A stretch of DNA of 64,000 bases from Bradyrhizobium sp. CCGUVB1N3. Lineage in GTDB: Bacteria; Pseudomonadota; Alphaproteobacteria; Rhizobiales; Xanthobacteraceae. The stretch lies in contig NZ_JANADR010000002.1 in NCBI RefSeq assembly GCF_024199925.1, positions 1 to 64,000 of the forward strand, read 5' to 3'. Of this stretch, positions 1-9,337 are shown in pieces. Every line of letters begins with the position of its first letter. Position 1 is the first letter of the stretch. A model generated the notes under the pieces. It ran no database searches. It was not told the DNA's origin and saw only the letters and a list, made by a program, of their open reading frames with translations. The translations under genes and the position numbers were made by a program.

Positions 1-1
1 A

Positions 2-586
2 GCCGATGTCGCTCGCACTCTGGCGATGTTCGGCGCCTTCACCGAAGGCATGGCGTTGTTCGCAAGCTTCGCCATGCTGCTCAACTTCCCGCGCCACAAC
101 AAGATGAACGGCATGGGACAAATAATAAGCTGGTCAGTGCGCGACGAGAGTCTCCACTGCGAGGGGATCATTAAGCTGTTCCACGAATGGCACCGCGAAA
201 CCGGAGCGGTGACGTGCACCGTTCGCGACGACGTTGTCGACGTCGCCAAGACAATGGTGAAGCTGGAGGAGAACTTCGTCGATCTCGCCTTTGGCCTAGG
301 CAAGATCGAGGGCATGTGCCCTGAGCAGATCCACGCCTACGTCCGCTATGTCGCCGACTGGCGACTGACCCAGCTCCAGATTGCCCCGGTCTTCGGCTTC
401 TTCGAGGCTAAGGAGGGCGGCTTCATCCAAGTCAAGGCGCATCCGCTGCCGTGGCTTGTCGAGAGTCTCAATGGCATCGAGCACGCAAATTTCTTCGAGC
501 AGCGCGCCACGGAGTACTCCAAGGCAGCGAGCCGCGGCAGCTGGGACGGCGAAGACGGGGTGTGGGAGACTTTCGGCCGTATATAG
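2..586 (+). CDS. nrdB: Ribonucleoside-diphosphate reductase, beta subunit (3' part only)
   Basis: The frame is open at the left edge and ends with TAG, so only about the last 194 residues are present. Class I ribonucleotide reductase R2 holds the diiron-radical centre that starts ribonucleotide reduction by the alpha subunit. Family signatures seen are EGMALFASFAMLLNF near the visible start and WSVRDESLHCEG, where the ExxH supplies two metal ligands. The tail contains FFEQRATEYSKA followed by the usual acidic/aromatic end. The gene looks intact up to its stop; an IS630 copy begins 25 bases downstream on the other strand. Confidence 0.93.
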   Translation, partial: ADVARTLAMFGAFTEGMALFASFAMLLNFPRHNKMNGMGQIISWSVRDESLHCEGIIKLFHEWHRETGAVTCTVRDDVVDVAKTMVKLEENFVDLAFGLGKIEGMCPEQIHAYVRYVADWRLTQLQIAPVFGFFEAKEGGFIQVKAHPLPWLVESLNGIEHANFFEQRATEYSKAASRGSWDGEDGVWETFGRI

Positions 587-610
587 ATAATCCGAGCCTA
601 GTACCCGGAA

Positions 611-1677
611 TCAGAGCTGAGTGATACGTCGGCCTTTGAGGCGGCGTTGACGGACCTTTTTCTTGGTCCAGACGAAGGGCTCAGCTTTGTGGTTGTATGC
701 GTTGACGTAGGCATCGATGTGGTCCTGAAGCTGCTTGAGGCTTGTGAAGGAGGCGCCGCTGAGCGACTGCCCCTGCAAGATCGAAAACCATACTTCGACC
801 TGATTGAGCCAGGACGCGCTTGTCGGCGTGAAATGAAATTTCACGTTGGGATGGGCCTCGAGCCAGGGCTCGTTCTTCTTGTGGGTGTTGAGATTGTCGA
901 GGATGACGTGAAGCTGGCGGCCCGGATAAGCCTTGGTGACGTTGTTCATGAAGTCGAGAAATTCGACGCGGCGACGGCGTTTCGAATGCGTCGCGATGAT
1001 CTTTCCGGTAGCGACTTCAAGCGCCGCAAACAGCGTTGTGGTGCCATGCCGCTTGTAGTCGTGGCTCTGGCCCGTCAAGGCGCGGCCATTGGGCAGCTTC
1101 AGATAGCCCTGCGCTCGCTCCAAGGCCTGGATTGAGGGCTTCTCGTCCACGCATAGCACAATGGCCTTCGCGGGCGGGGCGACGTAGAGGCCAACAACAT
1201 CGGCGGCTTTGGCCGTAAAGTTCGGGTCGTTACTCTCGCACCAGGACTTGCGAGCCGCAAGGTCAATCTTGTGGCTGCGCAGGAACCGCCAGACATATTG
1301 GACGTCAACATCGCCCAGCGCCTCGGCCAGCAGAGGGCCGATCCAGCGCGCAAACCCTTCCGGGGGCGGTTTGTCCAGCAGCTTCAGAATCCGCTTGTCG
1401 GTGGCCTTCGTATAGATTGGCTGCTTGCCCGGCCGCGGCTTGTCTTGCAGACCTTCAAGGCCGTGGTCGGCATAGCGATGCCGCCAAAGGCTGACGATCC
1501 GCGGCTGGACTCCAACTTCCTTGGTGATCGACCGGGTGCTGCGACCATCCGCCGCCAACAGAACTATCTGCGCCCGCTTCAAATCGCGCTGCAACGTCGT
1601 TGGCGAGCGGCAACTCGCGCCTCAAGCACCTTGCGATCTTTCCTCGAAAGGTAGACTTCTCTTGCTTCGGGTATCAT
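611..1677 (-). pseudogene. IS630-family transposase, one frameshift near the N-terminus
   Basis: The main frame (611-1594) carries the IS630 DDE core: CVDEK, a second Asp in HVILDNLNTHKK, and Glu in NQVEVWF. The natural start is upstream in another frame: ATG at 1677 after AAGGATG gives MIPEAREVYLSRKDRKVLEAR, which should run into CRSPTTLQRDLKRA. The two halves meet in different frames around 1609-1623, consistent with one lost base. Without frameshifting the transposase would lack its N-terminal helix-turn-helix start. It lies tail-to-tail with nrdB. Confidence 0.88.
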
Positions 1678-1725
1678 CCTTATCTTGAATCACGACTCAC
1701 GATCCAAGAAAAGTGGGTACTAGTC

Positions 1726-2138
1726 TTACTGCGTCACAAACGGTGGTCTGTGGAATGGGCGAACTTGATTGCACAACAAGGACATCTCGACAGCGTTCGG
1801 GCCAGCCCTTGTTCGAGTCGCCGTCGCATCGTCGTGATCGAATCTGGAATGTGACGTTGGGGTCGGTAGCGGCAGAACCGCGGGGTCTATAATCTGCGGG
1901 AACGCGAGCGAGCGGGATCGGCCGGGCGCGCCGAGCGCTGAGGGGGCAATCGTCTCCCGCTCGGAGATCAGGAATCCGAAGCTGCAATGCACATCGTTGC
2001 GTGATGATGAAAGCCGAGCCAGCCGCGTCCCTCGAAGTGGCCGAGCCCGACCTCCTGCTTGGGTTCCTGATAGTCGAGTTCGATGCGCCAGCGCAATTTA
2101 GCCGTCTCAACGAGAGTCCGGAATGCAAGCTCTTCATC
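1726..2138 (-). pseudogene. IS701-family transposase, C-terminal remnant
   Basis: Minus-strand fragments read AKLRWRIELDYQEPKQEVGL, then HHHATMCIAA, then GFLISERETIAPS, the conserved end of IS701-type transposases including the catalytic-Glu region. At least two frame changes (near 1985 and 1940) are needed to follow the protein. It starts directly against an IS3 scrap at about 2138. Confidence 0.7.
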
Positions 2139-2218
2139 GGGGCGTTGTCGAAGCAATCGGCCTTGCGGCTCATGGAAGCGGTGATGCCGACGGCCGAAAG
2201 GTCTGCGCGATAGCCGTG
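2138..2218 (-). pseudogene. IS3-family OrfB fragment
   Basis: A short stretch reads GITASMSRKADCFDNAPMKS, the strongly conserved block before the catalytic Glu in IS3-family integrase-type transposases. Both ends are lost; it merges directly into the IS701 remnant. Confidence 0.6.
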
Positions 2219-2649
2219 TGAGGCGCCCTGGGCGGATTCAATCGATCGTCGCAACACCAGACTTGGAGGTTGCGATGGGCATTCGAAAGCGACGATCACT
2301 GCGATCTGGACGGGCGCCGTTACCGTCCCCCGGAAGGCCGCCAGTTGCGCCAGATCCGTCACCACCACCTAAGCCGCTGGTCCAAAATCCGGGGTCCACT
2401 TCAGCGGCGATTGATTCGCGTGCACCTATCAGCGCGCTCGTGGGAGTAGATCCGGCCCGTCAGCTTTTCGTCAGGTGGATGCGGCATGCTCGACACACTG
2501 TTGCTCGTGGAAGAGGCGGTCCGTATCTGCGTGTGGGCTGTCCGCGCACTAGCACGAGCTTCGGCGGCACGCGGTGTGTGTTCCAAGGCGCGCCGCGTGC
2601 CGATTTTTCCATCGCTAATCAGACCATCTTCCCGGACTTCACGCGCTCG

Positions 2650-3118
2650 CAGCCGGCCGCAGAACACGTACAGCGGCAGATAGTAGTAGCCGTGGAAGAA
2701 GCGCCCCTCCTGATGCCCGTGCAGCGGGTCGTCGGTGGCGTCGAGATCGAGGATGATCTGCTTCGGCGCTCGCTTGTGCGCCTCCAGGAACAGCGTCACC
2801 GGCAGCGCCTCGATCGCCGCCGCTTCATAGGCTATCTTGTGATAGCGCGAAGGTTCGCTTTGGCTCAGCTCCAGCCGGTTCAGCGTCGACTTGCCGGCCA
2901 CCGTGCGCAGTCCTCGCGCCGGGCTTCAAGCTTGCCCGCCAGCACCGCCATCAGCGGGTCGTGCCGCAGTTCGTCGTGATCGTTGAAATCCTCGTAGCCA
3001 ATTGGCCAAAGACCCGCTGTCCGATCAATGTCCTGGCCGCATGCTCGATCAAGTCCGGGCGGCGATGATCGCGAAAGCAATCTGCAAGCGCCTCACCAGA
3101 TCGATCGCCCGATCGGTG
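2650..3118 (-). pseudogene. IS1380-family transposase, N-terminal remnant
   Basis: The minus strand reads LADCFRDHRRPDLIEH, then GYEDFNDHDELRHDPLMAVL, then AGKSTLNRLELSQSEPSRYH, then IILDLDATDDPLHGHQEGRF, typical of the first half of IS1380 transposases including the first catalytic Asp. Frame changes occur near 3000 and 2900. The HGYY...LPLYVFCG segment is about four residues shorter than I expect for the family. The C-terminal half is missing beyond about 2650. Confidence 0.75.
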
Positions 3119-3347
3119 GCGCCCAGAATGCCGCGCGGCAATTTGGGTGGAAGCGCGTATTGCCTCACCTATCGATGCCCCCGAGTGCGATCGGTTGCCT
3201 CATTTAATTTGCTCCCGGCCAGGATTGAGGAGGAGGCCGGGTGCGGAGATGGCCGGGGTTTCGGAGCGCCCGGCCTCCTCCGCTGGCGCCTGCCACATCA
3301 TTGGGTTGTTGTGCCCTCGTGCCCCAGCAACGCTTTCTCCGAAGGAA

Positions 3348-3480
3348 CGAACAACAACGTGTTCGCTTGCTCGCTGCGCCAGGATTTAAGCCGACGTTGA
3401 AGCGTTCGAAGAAGCTTGTTCGGATAGGCTCCAGGATATTCCACCTGCAACCGGGAGTGTGAATACTGATCGAACATTGA
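3348..3480 (-). pseudogene. IS21-family IstA fragment
   Basis: Reads LQVEYPGAYPNKLLRTLQRR followed by LKSWR, the IstA N-terminal region (yPg.y...LRTLQRRv..WR). There is no complete reading frame around it. Confidence 0.55.
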
Positions 3481-3740
3481 CCCCCATCGGCGTCGTCGAG
3501 ACCCTTTCAGGCCGTTGATTCCATTGATTCGAGATGACGGGACCCCTACGCCGATCATGGTCGAGACCCCACGCCGAAACACAACCCTGCGAGCGTCTTG
3601 TCCATCGATGGGCCGATACCTCCTTGCGCAAGACCGGACAGATCGGACGAAGGAAGCCCCAAGCTCAATCGAAGAAAACTAAATGCGTCCGAATCGAGAT
3701 CGTGCGCGCCAGGCGAACGCTCTCCAGGTCAGGCCTCGAT

Positions 3741-3911
3741 CACGTCTTCGCAGCCGCCTCGATGAAGAACGCGCTCGACGAGATCGACGCGGCCTACACC
3801 GCCAGGACCGGAGTCAAGTTTTACGCGCGGCCCGCGATGGACCTACAGTTGCGCTTCACGAGTTTCTTCCAAGGAAACTTCTCGGGATTTGATATCGAAG
3901 TTTCCGCTGGC
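3741..3911 (+). pseudogene. Fragment of a ModA-like molybdate-binding protein
   Basis: Residues VFAAASMKNALDEIDAAY followed by TARTGVK match the mature N-terminus of periplasmic molybdate-binding ModA proteins (VFAAASLknAldea...y...tG). The similarity fades within about 30 codons and the frame stops at 3914, so no functional protein is encoded. The preceding sequence in this frame is not a signal peptide. Confidence 0.45.
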
Positions 3912-4128
3912 TGACGCTCCCGCAGGAGAAGTCGGCGGGAATGTTTAGTTTCTTATGAAGAGCAAATCGCACTTAATGACGGTGGACGCTTTCCGGAGAG
4001 GACCTCTGATAACTTCGCTCTGTTGCTCAATACGGGCACAAGATCTTTCGGTCTCAGACCGGCGAGCTTCAGTACTACTTCCTGCGGGCGCGACTGTCGT
4101 GCCTCATTGATCCCGCACTTAGGATCGA

Positions 4129-4545
4129 TCATTCGCGGTCTTTTTCCGGCGCGTTCCAGTTCCAGCTGTCGTAAAGCACTTTCCAGGCGCCGTGTTCGCG
4201 CTTCCAGACCACGAGATACTTTGCGGTGTTCTTGCGATCATCGGCTTTGGCATGCGGTGCGAAATGCACCACGCCGAAGTCAGAAGCCATTTCGCCTCCG
4301 CTGGCGATCTCGATGTGTGTTGGCTTGAAATCCAGATACATGTTCGGCGCTGCATCGAAGATACTTTCCCAACTGGCGCGGATGGCCGCGTGTCCCTTGG
4401 CGGGCGGTTGATCCGGCCACACTAGCGAACCGTCGGTTGCGTAGAACTTCATTACATCATCCATATTCTTTGCGGTTGCCGCTTTGCTCCATTCCGCATC
4501 GAGCTCCCTGATCGCCGCTTCTTCTGCGTCATGCTCCTTAGACAT
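4129..4545 (-). CDS. SnoaL/DUF4440-like (NTF2-fold) small protein
   Basis: 138-residue protein beginning MSKEHDAEEAAIRELDAEW. The alternating pattern AAIRELDAEWSKAATAKNMDDVMKF...DGSLVWPDQPPAKGHAAIRASWE...GDFGVVHF-type strands is that of SnoaL-like/DUF4440 proteins, cone-shaped folds found in isomerases, hydrolases and proteins of unknown role. The frame is open upstream to 4677, but the ATG at 4545 has AGGGAG eight bases before it and begins where the family begins. It lies 20 bases after the cyclase gene and may be the last member of that operon. Substrate unknown. Confidence 0.75.
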   Translation of the reverse strand: MSKEHDAEEAAIRELDAEWSKAATAKNMDDVMKFYATDGSLVWPDQPPAKGHAAIRASWESIFDAAPNMYLDFKPTHIEIASGGEMASDFGVVHFAPHAKADDRKNTAKYLVVWKREHGAWKVLYDSWNWNAPEKDRE

Positions 4546-4565
4546 CGTGATACTCCCTGGTAGGC

Positions 4566-7500
4566 TCAGGTTTTGTGAACGGTTCGGGATTGTCGCGCCG
4601 GCGGGGCGCTGCGAAGTTCGGCCAGAAGTTGGGCGGCTTCTCTCAAATCCCTGGTGTCGAGCCCTTCGGTGAACCATTCATAGACGGGCGCCAGCACCGC
4701 AAACGCTTCAGCCTGATCGCCTCCGCTCGCCAAAAGGCGGGCGAGCGTGGTCGCGGCGCGAAGCTCCCAGGATTTTGCGCGCTGGTCACGGGCGACCATC
4801 AAGGACTTGCGCAAGGTCGCCGCGGCTTGTTCGGATTCGCTTCGCAAGATCAATATCCAGCCCCTCAAGCGCAGCACCTCGGCATAGTGCGAGCGCTCCT
4901 CGCCGGCTTCAATGCGAATGACACTCTCCTCGATGAGGCTCCAGGCGCCATCGATGTCTCCGGTTAGCGCCAGCGCTTCCGCGCGCAAAGCCCTGAGATA
5001 CCAGATCCAGATCCGGTGCCCCGTCTGCATCAGCCGCTCGATACCGCGATCCAGCTGCGTCAGGGCCTCGGCCAAACGCCCGGCGCGCAGCCACGCGACG
5101 CCGCGGCTGATCTCGGTCATGATTTCGCCAAGCAACGCGATGCCGCGCTCCTTACCGATGCGTTCGGCCTCGTCGGCACGTTGCAGCAGAGCATCGGAAT
5201 CGCAGAGATAATCGAACAATTGGGCGCCGAGCGTGAGCGCGAAGGCAAGGTCGAACGGATGGCCCCGACGCCGGGCGTTGGCCTCAGTAGCCTGGTTCGC
5301 CGCGAGCGCTTGATCGGGATAACCCATCATCCAGAGGAACTGCGCGCGATAAATGCCTTCGCCGGTGAACGGGTCGGTGTTGGTGAGCGCCACCAGGCCC
5401 CAATGCCGTTTCGGGTCGTAAAGCCTGTGCACTTCATTGCCAGAGCGGAGCGCCGCTTCGAATTCGCCAAGCCAGTAGTGGCAGGCGGAAGTGGCGCGAT
5501 GTCCGACGATTTCCAAGCCGTCGTCGCCGAGTTCTACCCCGGCCTTTGATAGTCTGTCAGCCCAGCGGAGGGATTCCGTCAGCTGGTCTATGCACATATA
5601 GTGCACCGACAACGCGTTCAGGATCGGCAGATAGGCCGTCGTGCGCTTGAGCGACTGCGCGAGCCTCCATGCTGGTTTGAGAATATCGCTGACCTCAGCC
5701 TGACCCCAACCTCGCTGCGCCACGATCGTTGGCCCGAGCGCGGTTCTCAGCGAGATTTCCATACGGTCGCGCGCTTTTGACGGCCGAAGCTTCGATACCG
5801 CCAACATGCCAGCCCGCAAATGCGTGATTGCTTCGCGCAAGGCAAATCGCCCGATCGCGGCTTCGCCAGCCCGCAACCACAGTGGTGCGGCGATACGATG
5901 GCACTCCGCCGCGGTGTGATGAAGGGCCAGCAATTCCGGAGCGGAGTCGCGCGTCGCCGGCGAGCGTTCCTCGAGGAGTTGGGCAACATCACCGTGCAGC
6001 TGCCGACGTCGACTTTTCAGGAGAGATTCATAGGCGGCATCCTGAACAAGGGCGTGGGAGAACGTATACGCCGCGTGGGGGATCTCGCCGTGGCAAGTGG
6101 CCAGCCCGGACGAGGTCAAGTGTCGTAGTCCATCGCTCAGCGCCTCCTCGCTCATCAGCTCTAACCCGGCGAGTAGTTCATAACTGAACTCGCGGCCGAT
6201 GACCGAACCCACCTGGGCGATTTCCTTGCTCACCGCTACTCTATCGAGGCGCGCCATCAGCGAGTCGCGTAGGGTTTCGGGGATCGTGACGTTGGCCGAC
6301 GATCCGGCATAGGCGTACCGATCGCGGTCGAGGATTAGGTCGCCGGACTCCATGATGGTTTTCGTCAGCTCTTCAACGAACAAGGGAACGCCGTCGGCCT
6401 TGGCAACAATCTGAGCAGCAAGGCCAGGCGGCAGCGCCTTCCGCCCCACGACATTCGCGACGAGCGAACTGCTCTGTGCCGGGGTGAACTTCGCCAAACC
6501 TACCGCGGTTACGGCAGAGTCATTCGTCCATGACACACGAAATTCAGGGCGCGCCGTGACGACGAACAAAGTCGGAATGTCGGCCAGCACATCGATAAAG
6601 CGTCCAAGCAGGTCGAGCGTCGTCGGGTCAGCCCAGTGAGCGTCCTCGAACAGAATAAGGGTGGGTCCCGCGCGCGCCTCAGCCCGGACGATCTCAATCA
6701 ACACTCGCATAGTCTCTTCCTTGGCGAGCTTGGGGGAAACGAGAATCGGCCCGTAGCGCTCCTGGTAAGGAACCGAAAGCAACGCTGCGACAAAGCGCAT
6801 GTCTTCCCGGGCAAGGCCCAGTCGATCGACGAGCCGCGCTTCGAGCTGGCCCAATTGGATCTGCGCACCCTTGTTGCGAACCGGAAGAAGCCCCCGTTCG
6901 AAAGACGAACGGATAGGATAGAAAGCGCTATTGACGAAGAATGGCGAGCATTGAAACAGCCGAGTTTGGACGGGTTCGTTCTGGAGGCGTTCGCGCAGCG
7001 CATTCACCATTCGGCTCTTGCCAATACCGGCTTCCCCGCGCAGCAGGATCGCCCGCCCCGAACGCGCCTCTTTCACCTGCCGCCACATGTCTGTCAATGT
7101 CGAGAGCTCTGCATCACGTCCGACAATGGGCGTGAGCCCGCGCTTCGTTGCTGCGTCAAAGCGGCTCTCGGCTCGACTCAAGCCGAGTACGTGATAGACC
7201 TTCTTAGAACCGCTGACGCCCTTCAGATCCTTCTCCCCTAGATCCTCATATTCGAACTCCCCGGCCGCCAACCGGCGCACGCTTTCGCTCACCACGACGG
7301 AGTTCGGTTTGGCGACCGTCTGAAGGCGGGAAGCTAGGTTCATGGTTTCGCCGAACGCGTTCCGTTCGCCAGAGGCGACGACAATTATGCCTGAAGCGAT
7401 ACCGATGCGAACCTGCAGCCGCCCAACGCCTTTGATATTCAGTCGTGCGATGGCCTCGACGATATCCAACCCGGCGCGGATGGCGCGTTCAGCCTCGGAT

Positions 7501-7928
7501 TCGTGCGCCAGTGGGAATCCGAAAAAAGCGACGACGCCATCGCCCAGCATCCTAAAGACGTAGCCCTCGTAACGATTTACGCAGGTCGTGCAGGCCTCTT
7601 CGTAGGCGCGAAGAATGATCTGCTGCCTCTCGGGATCGAACTTGTAGGCAAGCTTGGTGGACTCCACCATGTCGCAGAACAGTACTGTCAACTGGCGGCG
7701 CTCACCTGTCGCCGTCCTGGCCTGCGCGGCCGATTCGTTGAGCGCCTTTCCCTCGCTCAGCACACTTAGGATTCGCTTGCGCGGTCCGAACGGGATACCA
7801 ATCTCCTTGAGATCACTGTCGGTCAGAACCCGAAAAGTCGTCAGGTCAACCTCGTTTTCCTCGAAGACTTCAATGAAACGCTCGAGATCGTGTGACTTGA
7901 GCCATTCCGAGAGGGAAGCAGCTCTCAT
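4566..7928 (-). CDS. SAM-domain class III adenylate/guanylate cyclase with AAA ATPase and TPR-like region
   Basis: 1120 residues. An N-terminal SAM domain (about 4-65: LSEWLKSHDLERFIEVFEEN) is followed by a class III cyclase homology domain (about 78-245) with RQLTVLFCDMVESTKL and MLGDGVVAFFG, carrying the two metal-binding Asp. Next is a large STAND-type ATPase with Walker A LLRGEAGIGKSR near 295 and LILFEDAHWAD as Walker B. The last 450 residues are helical, Ala/Leu-rich and TPR-like. This layout is common in rhizobia as a putative signal-controlled cyclase; here it could sense an operon product. The ATG overlaps the preceding stop as ATGA, so translation is probably coupled. Confidence 0.9.
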   Translation of the reverse strand: MRAASLSEWLKSHDLERFIEVFEENEVDLTTFRVLTDSDLKEIGIPFGPRKRILSVLSEGKALNESAAQARTATGERRQLTVLFCDMVESTKLAYKFDPERQQIILRAYEEACTTCVNRYEGYVFRMLGDGVVAFFGFPLAHESEAERAIRAGLDIVEAIARLNIKGVGRLQVRIGIASGIIVVASGERNAFGETMNLASRLQTVAKPNSVVVSESVRRLAAGEFEYEDLGEKDLKGVSGSKKVYHVLGLSRAESRFDAATKRGLTPIVGRDAELSTLTDMWRQVKEARSGRAILLRGEAGIGKSRMVNALRERLQNEPVQTRLFQCSPFFVNSAFYPIRSSFERGLLPVRNKGAQIQLGQLEARLVDRLGLAREDMRFVAALLSVPYQERYGPILVSPKLAKEETMRVLIEIVRAEARAGPTLILFEDAHWADPTTLDLLGRFIDVLADIPTLFVVTARPEFRVSWTNDSAVTAVGLAKFTPAQSSSLVANVVGRKALPPGLAAQIVAKADGVPLFVEELTKTIMESGDLILDRDRYAYAGSSANVTIPETLRDSLMARLDRVAVSKEIAQVGSVIGREFSYELLAGLELMSEEALSDGLRHLTSSGLATCHGEIPHAAYTFSHALVQDAAYESLLKSRRRQLHGDVAQLLEERSPATRDSAPELLALHHTAAECHRIAAPLWLRAGEAAIGRFALREAITHLRAGMLAVSKLRPSKARDRMEISLRTALGPTIVAQRGWGQAEVSDILKPAWRLAQSLKRTTAYLPILNALSVHYMCIDQLTESLRWADRLSKAGVELGDDGLEIVGHRATSACHYWLGEFEAALRSGNEVHRLYDPKRHWGLVALTNTDPFTGEGIYRAQFLWMMGYPDQALAANQATEANARRRGHPFDLAFALTLGAQLFDYLCDSDALLQRADEAERIGKERGIALLGEIMTEISRGVAWLRAGRLAEALTQLDRGIERLMQTGHRIWIWYLRALRAEALALTGDIDGAWSLIEESVIRIEAGEERSHYAEVLRLRGWILILRSESEQAAATLRKSLMVARDQRAKSWELRAATTLARLLASGGDQAEAFAVLAPVYEWFTEGLDTRDLREAAQLLAELRSAPPARQSRTVHKT

Positions 7929-9337
7929 GACGGCGCTCCGCCCTGCTTAGACTGTCTGACCAAGACGCCGTGATTGACGAGCCAGCCTGCGATAGCCATA
8001 CCGGATTTGAGCGGCATGCGGTTCGACCAGAATTGCGCGATCTGCAGCGGCGTCTTGCCTGGCGGTAGTTTTTGCAGCAGCGGCGCAAGTTCTCGGCCCC
8101 CGAGGAACACCAGCGGGCTTCCAAGGCGCGGATGATGTAAGGCCGAGGCGAGGCTGACAAAGTCACCCCGCAGACAGGGCGTGAGGACAAACTCCAGTTC
8201 GGGCGACAGCTCGACGGGTGTCGTTGCCAAAGCGCCAGCTTCGAATGCCGGAAGCAGTGGGGGTTCCCTCGTCTCGAACGGGGCCGAGCGTTGTCGCCAG
8301 AACGGGCGGTCGCATTGATCCGCGACAGCGCGATAGTGCCCGGCGGCCCAGCGGCGGTGTCGTTCCGATGCATCGCTCAGCTGCGCGCCATAAAAATCTA
8401 GAGCGGCGTTGATCATTTCGCGCCGGCCCAGCAGGGTGTTGGCGACAATGGCGCCGGAAAGCGCCGTCTGGATCGCCTTTTGAACACCACTCGATGAAAT
8501 CGGATCGATCGCAAGCGCCGCGTCCCCTAACTGAATTCGCGTGGGCGCCACACAGTCGCTGCTGAGATAGGGTGTCGCGTCGATGCCGCGCGCGGAGGCA
8601 ACCAGCTCGGCGTCGCGACAGTCCGCCATCAGACCGGAGCGACCGATGAGCCCCAGAAAGCGCTCCGACAGATTTGAGCCCGGAGCCGACCTGAACCGGT
8701 CGGGATCGACAAACACCAGCGTGTTATAGGTTCCGTCGGGCACGGGAACGCCCCAATACCAAACGTCCTCGCCCGCCTCGATCCACGGCGCGGTCCGCAC
8801 GCTTGCGCCGCGCCAATAGCCATAAACCGCCAGCGTGGACGCACCCATCTTGGTTTGACGGCGCGGTGAAACGCCGCGCCGTCCGCTGGCATTCGCCACG
8901 AAGTCGGCAGCTAGATGCATAGAGGTACCGTCGACGTCGACGGTCAGCCGCCATTTCGCGCGGTCCCAAATTTGCTCGAGGACATGCGCGGGTTGATGAA
9001 CCCGCACCCCGAAGGCCCGCGCGCGCTCCAGCAAGCGCAGATCAAACTCGCCGCGATCGACCAGAAGGCATTCCTCTCTGAGATCCTCACGGAATCTCGG
9101 TCCGTCGGCCCATTTTACCCAGACACGCCTCACTCTGGGAAAACCCGCTGCCTCTATCGTCTCATGCATATCGGCCGCCCTGAGCAGCGTCATGACGCCG
9201 GGACTCAAGGACTCGCCCAGACGCCTGCGCGGGAATAGCTTGCGTTCGATCAGATTAACCTGATGTCCGAGTTGGGCCATTCGCGCAGCGAATGTGCTAC
9301 CGGCAGGGCCCGCTCCGATGACGCAGACGTCAGCCAT
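7925..9337 (-). CDS. FAD-dependent monooxygenase, LodB/QhpG-like (tryptophan halogenase superfamily)
   Basis: 470 residues. The N-terminus VCVIGAGPAGSTFAARMAQL is a Rossmann GxGxxG site with ERK ending the second strand. GESLSPG (41-47) and GDAALAIDPISSSGVQKA (271-288) are the paired motifs of the halogenase/geranylgeranyl-reductase flavoprotein group. LodB and QhpG, which belong to this group, hydroxylate a protein tryptophan during tryptophylquinone biogenesis. The neighbouring LodA-like and QhpD-like genes make that role more likely here than halogenation or lipid reduction. I do not see the lysine-containing halogenase signature. The ATG at 9337 overlaps the radical SAM gene by eight bases; the stop overlaps the cyclase start. 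Confidence 0.85.
   Translation of the reverse strand: MADVCVIGAGPAGSTFAARMAQLGHQVNLIERKLFPRRRLGESLSPGVMTLLRAADMHETIEAAGFPRVRRVWVKWADGPRFREDLREECLLVDRGEFDLRLLERARAFGVRVHQPAHVLEQIWDRAKWRLTVDVDGTSMHLAADFVANASGRRGVSPRRQTKMGASTLAVYGYWRGASVRTAPWIEAGEDVWYWGVPVPDGTYNTLVFVDPDRFRSAPGSNLSERFLGLIGRSGLMADCRDAELVASARGIDATPYLSSDCVAPTRIQLGDAALAIDPISSSGVQKAIQTALSGAIVANTLLGRREMINAALDFYGAQLSDASERHRRWAAGHYRAVADQCDRPFWRQRSAPFETREPPLLPAFEAGALATTPVELSPELEFVLTPCLRGDFVSLASALHHPRLGSPLVFLGGRELAPLLQKLPPGKTPLQIAQFWSNRMPLKSGMAIAGWLVNHGVLVRQSKQGGAPS

Noticed and set aside
7925..9337. Tryptophan halogenase making a halogenated natural product
   Set aside because: The superfamily fits, but the halogenase lysine signature is not seen and the neighbours point to protein-cofactor maturation.
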